5,135 nucleotides of DNA from Saprospiraceae bacterium (GTDB lineage Bacteria; Bacteroidota; Bacteroidia; Chitinophagales; Saprospiraceae), in NCBI GenBank assembly GCA_020528935.1, contig JAJDFU010000164.1:1-5135 (forward strand). Direction: 5' to 3'. This document shows positions 4,727 to 5,135 of this stretch, one piece after another. The stretch's first letter is position 1. Each line of letters opens with the position of its first letter. The translations under genes and the position numbers were made by a program. The notes under the pieces are model-generated. The model did no database searches and had not been told where the DNA came from. It saw only the letters and a program-made list of their open reading frames with translations.

Positions 4727-5135
4727 ATGCACGTCAATCCAATCCCCCACGGTCTAGGCTGGTTTATCGCGCTGGCCTTTCCCGTGATGTTAACCGCCCA
4801 AACCGTTTTGGAGCCCGGTGATATCGCCCTGGTCGGCCTGGTGGCCAACCGCTCGAGTTGCGGCGGACTCGGCGGCGAAGACGAAGTGAGCTTCGTTTGC
4901 TTCCGGGACATTGAACCCGGCACCGAGATCGATTTTACGGACAACGGCTGGGAGCGGCTGAACCCCGGCCAATGGGGCAATTCGGAGGGCTTTTTGCGGG
5001 CGACCCGCACCGGCGGGCTCATTCCGGCCGGCCCGGCACTTACCTCCCGGTTTCCGCCCCTCGCAGGCGGTCTCGTTGCCGTTGCCCCCGATGCGGACGG
5101 GACCTTCCCGGGGTTTGCCCTGGCCGGCGCCAACG
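4727..5135 (+). CDS. Secreted protein with GDIALVG/FTDNGW domain, truncated by window edge
   Basis: An open frame of 136 codons from the ATG at 4727 with no stop before the window ends, so only the N-terminus is visible. Residues 1-24 look like a signal peptide: hydrophobic GWFIALAFPVMLTA at 11-24 with likely cleavage between A24 and Q25. The N-region is odd in having two histidines but no Lys or Arg. The mature part has the order GDIALVG (31-37), EVSFVCFRDIEPGTEIDFTDNGW (53-75, broken here into SFVCF at 55-59, GTEIDF at 65-70 and FTDNGW at 70-75), SEGFLRATR (86-94) and IPAGPAL (99-105). This is a domain I recognise at the N-terminus of large extracellular Bacteroidota and cyanobacterial proteins, often with lamin-tail or T9SS sorting domains further on; those parts are outside the window. 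Function unknown. Upstream lies a promoter at 4668-4698, giving a leader of about 25 bases. Confidence 0.8.
   Translation, partial: MHVNPIPHGLGWFIALAFPVMLTAQTVLEPGDIALVGLVANRSSCGGLGGEDEVSFVCFRDIEPGTEIDFTDNGWERLNPGQWGNSEGFLRATRTGGLIPAGPALTSRFPPLAGGLVAVAPDADGTFPGFALAGAN

Noticed and set aside
4681..5133. 150-codon minus-strand frame opposite the secreted-protein gene
   Set aside because: Pro/Ser/Arg-rich low-complexity translation, while the plus frame gives a signal peptide and ordered motifs. It also has no room for the plus-strand promoter features.

Overview
The window looks like chromosomal core DNA from a GC-rich member of the Bacteroidota, most probably a Saprospiraceae/Lewinella-type marine or sludge bacterium. 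The family-level guess is inference. The phylum rests on several things. The MetK begins MPYLFTSESVSEGHPDK and has an extended C-terminus. Three promoters match the Bacteroidota -7 element TAnnTTTG. No start codon has a convincing Shine-Dalgarno sequence. The rightmost gene encodes a secreted protein with a GDIALVG...FTDNGW domain common in this phylum.

Layout: six complete genes lie on the minus strand and read right to left: a DUF177/YceD-family protein (3912-4454), rpmF (3687-3881), a RidA-family deaminase (3216-3599), trpS (2183-3199), a fumarylacetoacetate-hydrolase-family enzyme (1498-2118) and metK (144-1397). A seventh gene starts at 4727 on the plus strand and runs off the right edge. 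It encodes an exported protein with a signal peptide. The 272-base gap at 4455-4726 is a divergent promoter region with one -7 element facing each way. The left end (1-143) holds no convincing gene, only two hairpins downstream of metK.

The minus-strand genes are mostly housekeeping: rRNA/ribosome assembly (DUF177, L32), tryptophan charging (TrpS), metabolite damage control (RidA, FAH family) and S-adenosylmethionine supply (MetK). DUF177-rpmF form a classic pair from one promoter. A terminator-like hairpin overlaps the rpmF stop codon and a second, longer one sits just before ridA, so ridA-trpS is either fed by read-through or has a promoter I cannot see. metK has its own promoter inside the 3' end of the FAH gene and a short, hairpin-rich leader.

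I see no mobile element, CRISPR array, tRNA, rRNA or defence system, and nothing that looks like a new multi-gene system. The best second-look items are the structured leaders of metK and of DUF177-rpmF, the tandem hairpins before ridA, the cysteine-depleted L32, and the truncated secreted protein at the right edge.
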